From NCBI GenBank assembly GCA_009760855.2, contig WPIO01000019.1:6207501-6242500 (forward strand): a DNA stretch of 35,000 nucleotides. The letters run 5' to 3'. Of this stretch, positions 30,986 through 35,000 are shown one piece after another. The notes under the pieces were generated by a model. It saw nothing but the letters and a program-made list of their open reading frames with translations, did not search any database and had not been told where the DNA came from. Numbering within the stretch: the first letter of the stretch is position 1; every line of letters starts with the position of its first letter. The DNA is from Cristatella mucedo. Taxonomy: Eukaryota > Bryozoa > Phylactolaemata > Cristatellidae. The position numbers and the translations under genes are program-made.

Positions 30986-31191
30986 TGGATGGTGACGATG
31001 ATGAATATCATAATTACTATTATTATCATCAAGCCATTCCTAGACTTAATTAAATCTAAACAAAAGCCAAAACCTGTCGCTTCCTCAAAGAATTTTAAGC
31101 GTCCGTGCGAATTACCTTCTATGAGCTCGATGGTGCTAATATTATGTCTTTTTTAGGTAGTCAGTTGACAAAAAATATAACATAATTCCTT

Positions 31192-31335
31192 TCTATAGCA
31201 CCTTAAGAGAACCTAATCTCTATTAAGGCACTTTGCATATGCCATGGGGCTCGGGCCCACAACCTTGCCCGTCAAATCCATTCACCTTGACCTTGGTCGA
31301 ATCGAGAATTTCTAAACCATAGGACCAAATCAGCG
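31192..31335 (-). mobile_element. tRNA-derived SINE, family A, copy 3
   Basis: The minus strand reads 'ggtcaaggtgaatggatttg', 'ggttgtgggcccgagcccca' (B-box region), 'tggcatatgcaaagtgcctt' and then 'agagattaggttctcttaag' 'gtgctata'. This is the same order as at 17829-17975. Confidence 0.75.
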
Positions 31336-31364
31336 CTGCTACATGCATCCTGTATAGCATAAGT

Positions 31365-31437
31365 AAAGCAACCCTAAAGTATATTAATTCTCTCGGAGTT
31401 CTATACGTATGTCTTATTATTGTTGTTATTATTATGT
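31365..31437 (+). repeat. LINE/SINE shared 3' tail, degenerate
   Basis: 'tattaattctctcggagttc' 'tatacg', then a TTA/TTG-rich tail. The left arm is lost. Confidence 0.45.
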
Positions 31438-31591
31438 TAGTGCTATATTTCCCGTCAAACCCCGTCGGGGGAATTATTTTTACGTCTGCGGTCGTCGTGC
31501 TGCGGCCTCTTCCACATAATCTCAGGCACGTTGTTGGTAGCGTTAACGACGAACGGATAAAGCTTTGCGTATTCGTTGCGCTTCTGCTTAT

Positions 31592-31786
31592 TTATCCATC
31601 TCTACGGCACGCACGCTGCTTCTGGCGACAGCGGCTCATTCTTGCAGCTTCTGCAGCACGCCGTTCCGCAGCCTCTTCCGGCGTCTCTCGGACCCGTTGT
31701 TGCTGTCGCGACCGCCCTTTCCTTATAGCTTGTGCTGATAGTGCATCTTCATTGGTATTCATCGAAAATTGCGAATGCGAAGTCAA
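31592..31786 (-). other. Short Arg/Glu-rich coding-like frame, unknown
   Basis: A 64-codon minus-strand frame whose middle reads RKGRSRQQQRVRETPEEAAE then RRAAEAARMSRCRQKQRACR. The 'R..ETPEEAAERRA' pattern recalls basic repeats seen in some invertebrate Helitron-associated or other repetitive proteins, but no further domain follows. A shared segment at 30590-30700 suggests it belongs to a repeat family rather than to a host gene. Confidence 0.25.
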
Positions 31787-32774
31787 CCACTAATTTGCAG
31801 CCATTTAACTATACTGGCTAAATTCACACTTTACACTAATCGGGTAGCTTTCCAATACGCCAACTCAGCTACGCCAAGCTGCAGCACGGAAGCGCTGGTA
31901 ACGTCAGTTGTCACTTTGGTTGTAGTTCAGAGAGCGCAAGCCACAGGAATTCGATGGCCGCGCTTAGAAAAATATCTTTTAAGTTTTAACTCGCTTAGGT
32001 GTTTTAACTTTCTATATTTAATATCAATTGCAAAGGTCCACGATGCAACTACATGCGCAAATTAGTAAATTAGCTCCCTTTTCACATTCATCTCGGCTTT
32101 CATCACATCATCTCCTTATTTAAGACTTTATACAGATTACAAAAGACCTCATGTAAGTGTGATGTCATGGACGTAAATACGCAAAAACTAGCAAAGTGAT
32201 CTTATTGTAGGGTTAGATTATTCTAGATAACCGATTTCAACTTGTCTGTACTTTGATACAAAGTGTGTTGTCTTAATCCCTTATAGAAAAATAACTATGT
32301 TTTCACAAACAATTTACATTTGTGTGAGGCGAAGCTAGAATTTTTATCTCGAGGGCAAGACCTACAGAAGTTTTGGTAGTAGGCAAGACGCACATGATTT
32401 CCATGTAGGCGGGCTAGACTTGCAATTAATGAAATATCATTGTGCAAAATCAGAGTGGTATTCAACGCGTACTCGGCAGTTGATAATCGAGTGGAATGAA
32501 ACATAATTTCGCCGTCGGTGACGGTCGGTGGGGCGTCGGAACAAAGGGCGGCGGCCATTGTCGTTGCCCCACTAAAGGGGGCGGGGAATACTTCCCTCCC
32601 TCCTGCCACTCCTGCCTCCGCTACTGCTTCTGTGGTAAGGACACTGATATTTGAGATTCTCCGGTTTATTGTCTAGTCACGGTGTGGACGTCCGGCTCGC
32701 AGATATAGGACGCGTTGTGCCGCTACCCAAATTAGTGATAGTTAGGCAGATATTAGAGAGTAATATCCAAAAGT
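31787..32774. other. Intergenic, no recognised feature
   Basis: About 1 kb with no recognised exon or repeat. A GC-rich patch lies at about 32510-32620. Confidence 0.3.
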
Positions 32775-32870
32775 TCTTATGCAACGGCAACTACTCTCCT
32801 ACTACCGACTACGGCACATCTTTTCAAGCCGTCCTGAGCTGCTACTTCCATGCTAAGGTGAAGGTGGTGT
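32775..32870 (+). mobile_element. LINE family 2 coding-end fragment
   Basis: 'gcaacggcaactactctcct' ... 'ttccatgcta' matches the minus strand of 26780-26870 (GNYSPTTDYGTSFQAVLSCY). It is truncated at both ends and lacks the 3' UTR, which is unusual for a 5'-truncated LINE and suggests a later deletion. Confidence 0.7.
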
Positions 32871-33236
32871 AAAAAATTGCTGCTCGCTAGATGGAACTTC
32901 TTGTACTGTATTAGATAATGAGTGAAATTTAATTATTTTTTAATTTAAATAATTTTGGCATATTTGCGGGTTGGCGTGGCGTGGAACGGAGAGCCACGAA
33001 GGTAGCAAATCCTACCTATTTGACGGGGAAACGACTGACGAGTCGTGCAGCTGTAACTTCTGCAAACGGCGTACGCTTCACAACGTCGAACTGGAGGAAA
33101 GTCGAGCAGAGCCTCACGTCGCGTATTCGCACATCCCTTTCATCCCAGTCGTCGCCGTGCCGAGTCGCCGCCCACCGAGCTTTCCTGAGCCTTACTGCCC
33201 CGTCCCCACATCCCCGTCAGTCATCGTCTACATGAG
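32871..33236. other. Intergenic, no recognised feature
   Basis: AT-rich then GC-rich sequence. The plus-strand frames open here run into the GA repeat and have no recognisable domain. Confidence 0.3.
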
Positions 33237-33254
33237 CGAGAGAGCGAGAGAGAG

Positions 33255-33347
<93 letters not shown>

Positions 33348-33384
33348 GAGGGAGAGAGGGAGAGAGAGAGAGAGAGAGAGAGAG
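33237..33384. repeat. (GA)n microsatellite
   Basis: About 148 bp of GA with GCGA and GGGA interruptions at both ends. Confidence 0.96.
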
Positions 33385-34091
33385 CAGCGTGCGAGACTGC
33401 GAGGAAGACGTTGCACGTTCAGATTTCAGTTTTACAGATGCAGCCGGGCAGTGAAAGCGATAATTACCCAACCGGAAAAATCTCGACGATCTGACCGGAT
33501 ACCTTGGTCTTACAAAGTCCAATGCCGAGTTTCTGACATGAGCAAGATGGGCTGCGAGTCTGCCACAGCGAGTCCTGTCTTTTCGAGGTCACGGGAATCA
33601 CCCGTGACCCGAGTGAATGGCTTTGGTTCATAGACAGTTCACCCACGAGCCGCAAAGACGTTTTATGACGGGAACAAGTACTCGTCTCTCCCCATGGCTC
33701 ACTATGTGCACTTCAAAGAGCACTACACCAGATGTGGCCAGAATGTTTCCGAGTGACTTGAGTGGTGACTCTGGCTGGCAGGTCACCGGAGACTTCAAAT
33801 GAGGCCATTCCTGACGGACCCCACGAAGGCGGTTTTTACGAAATTCCCTTGTTTTCTTTGAGACTTTGGGACAACGGGACACCAAGGCGCACCATCACGA
33901 AAGGGACCGCGTGGCCACGTCAGAGACCGAGCTCTCTGCAGATAATAACAGCATCTAGTGGAAGGTGCCCGGCAGACCCTTGGAAGGTGCTGCTGATGCC
34001 CACACAGCACATCACATCGAGGCATCGCAACGAGTAATTAGTCGCGGCTCTGGACAACAAGTCGGCCACTTTCTTAATCAAACCAGTCAAA
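33385..34091. other. Intergenic or 3' flank of the minus-strand exon
   Basis: No recognised repeat family. Short frames on both strands lack domain signatures. I see no AATAAA on the minus strand between here and the exon stop at 34092, so the 3' UTR of that gene is unresolved. Confidence 0.3.
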
Positions 34092-34244
34092 CTAATCGGC
34101 AACTTTCAAGTACCGCACGCGTGTCTTTCCGTAGCTGTCTGAGGCAAAGATTAAAAGGCTGGCATCTCCGTCCGACAGCAGATAAAGAATATCGTAGGAT
34201 GTGACGAATATCGCCCAGAAGCCGAACAGGACGCTGAGGAGCGG
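34092..34244 (-). CDS. Candidate last coding exon of an unknown gene
   Basis: On the minus strand a run of eight T and 'ctgag' (34245-34256) forms a good splice acceptor. The following 153 nt are open to TAG and encode 50 residues. The exon begins PLLSVLFGFWAIFVTSYDIL, a probable membrane-spanning segment, and ends YGKTRVRYLKVAD. Many codons in the first part end in C or G, unlike the flanking AT-rich sequence, which supports coding. Upstream exons would lie at higher coordinates, partly or wholly beyond the window. A stretch at about 34345-34470 on the same strand (ALVNAFFWLQGVSSHALFEF) is open but has no acceptor. The protein family is not recognised. Confidence 0.35.
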   Translation of the reverse strand, partial: PLLSVLFGFWAIFVTSYDILYLLSDGDASLLIFASDSYGKTRVRYLKVAD

Positions 34245-34256
34245 CTCAGAAAAAAA

Positions 34257-35000
34257 AGGCGTCTTTGCAGAGGTTCGCCGCAATTTATGAGCAAACGCAA
34301 GGCTGAAAACTACGGGCATCTGTTTTCGGCTCTCTTTAAAGAGCTAAATTAAAAAGGAGTGCAGCCTGCTCGTCAAGGTCCACATCATTGATGCTCATCT
34401 TAAATAAAAATTCAAAGAGAGCGTGAGAGCTCACTCCTTGGAGCCAGAAGAACGCATTCACCAGTGCGCACGGAATTGGACGTCATTACCAAGGGTGGTA
34501 CAAAGAAAACATGATAAGGGAACTTGATGTTTTGGGGCGCTTCTTCAAGAAAGCGATTTTCCCATACAGCTGTAAATCTAGAACGTCTGTTTATTTCTAA
34601 ACCCTTTTCAGCGGTCATTTTATGTATGACTCCATGAGGAAGTGCGTGTTAATTTTGATTCATTTGATGTTCTCTCTGAATAAATGTGAACTGCAAGAGG
34701 CTGATTCGACTTATCATCGAATAAAGATTATTTTAAGTTAGTTATTGTACTTATAAAAAATCAAATTATTCAGGAAGTGATGAACATTTCGAGACTTCTG
34801 CAGCATAAGCATGCTTACACAAACATACCAACGAGTGTGCAGACTACCTCGCACGATTATCCATGTGCATGGATCCATCGATGGATTCAATAAGAAATGG
34901 GCATGACCGGACGTCAGATCAAAAGTGAAGTGCGAAAACCATCGAGAGTATTACAAACTTGGTGTCCAGCTGCAACCTTTGTGCCTCATGTAGCCGGCTT
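34257..35000. other. AT-rich intergenic or intronic sequence
   Basis: Possibly an intron of the minus-strand gene ending at 34092. Two plus-strand AATAAA motifs occur at about 34679 and 34720, but no plus-strand coding exon precedes them. Nothing else is recognised. Confidence 0.3.

Overview
The window looks like non-model invertebrate (metazoan) nuclear DNA. There are no bacterial-style operons. The one convincing gene is split by short GT-AG introns, and most of the rest is degenerate non-LTR retrotransposons, tRNA-derived SINEs, small inverted-repeat transposons and very long dinucleotide microsatellites. The repeats resemble those of marine and other invertebrates, but the species cannot be fixed from sequence alone.

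Gene content is low. The best gene is a four-exon plus-strand gene at 8571-9316 with a poly(A) signal at 9782. It encodes a secreted protein of about 123 residues: a signal peptide, a short linker with two cysteines, and one complete six-cysteine thyroglobulin type-1 domain ending at the stop. It is fragmented by introns of 194, 88 and 92 bp. A second candidate is the last coding exon of an unknown minus-strand gene (34092-34244). CpG-dense blocks at 16.1-16.6 kb and 28.4-30.7 kb could be promoter islands, but no gene body could be attached to them.

Repeats dominate. LINE family 1 (CR1/L2-like) has a long 5'-truncated, mutated copy at 951-2916 and 3' fragments on both strands. Its 3' end is a stem-loop (AAAGCGCC...GGCGCTTT) followed by (TTA)n. 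Close relatives of this tail also end several SINEs with tRNA-like heads, suggesting a LINE/SINE partnership. LINE family 2 is present as five 3' fragments that carry the end of a CR1-like ORF and a different, short microsatellite tail. A third, older LINE is spread over 21.3-24.9 kb (endonuclease part, then reverse transcriptase part), with later insertions inside it. A Ty3/gypsy reverse transcriptase relic lies at 19.7 kb (minus).

The 17.8-19.2 kb segment is a dense pile: two SINEs, a 307-bp element with terminal inverted repeats between 12-bp direct repeats, a pogo-like miniature element next to TA repeats, and CA/TA microsatellites. Other repeats include a 13 x 21-bp minisatellite (15354-15626), a 14-bp GC-rich minisatellite (29.9 kb) and purine/pyrimidine tracts of up to 0.6 kb.

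I found no CRISPR array, no defence-type cassette and no rRNA. I found no intact tRNA gene. The most useful leads are the secreted thyroglobulin-domain gene and the shared-tail LINE/SINE system.
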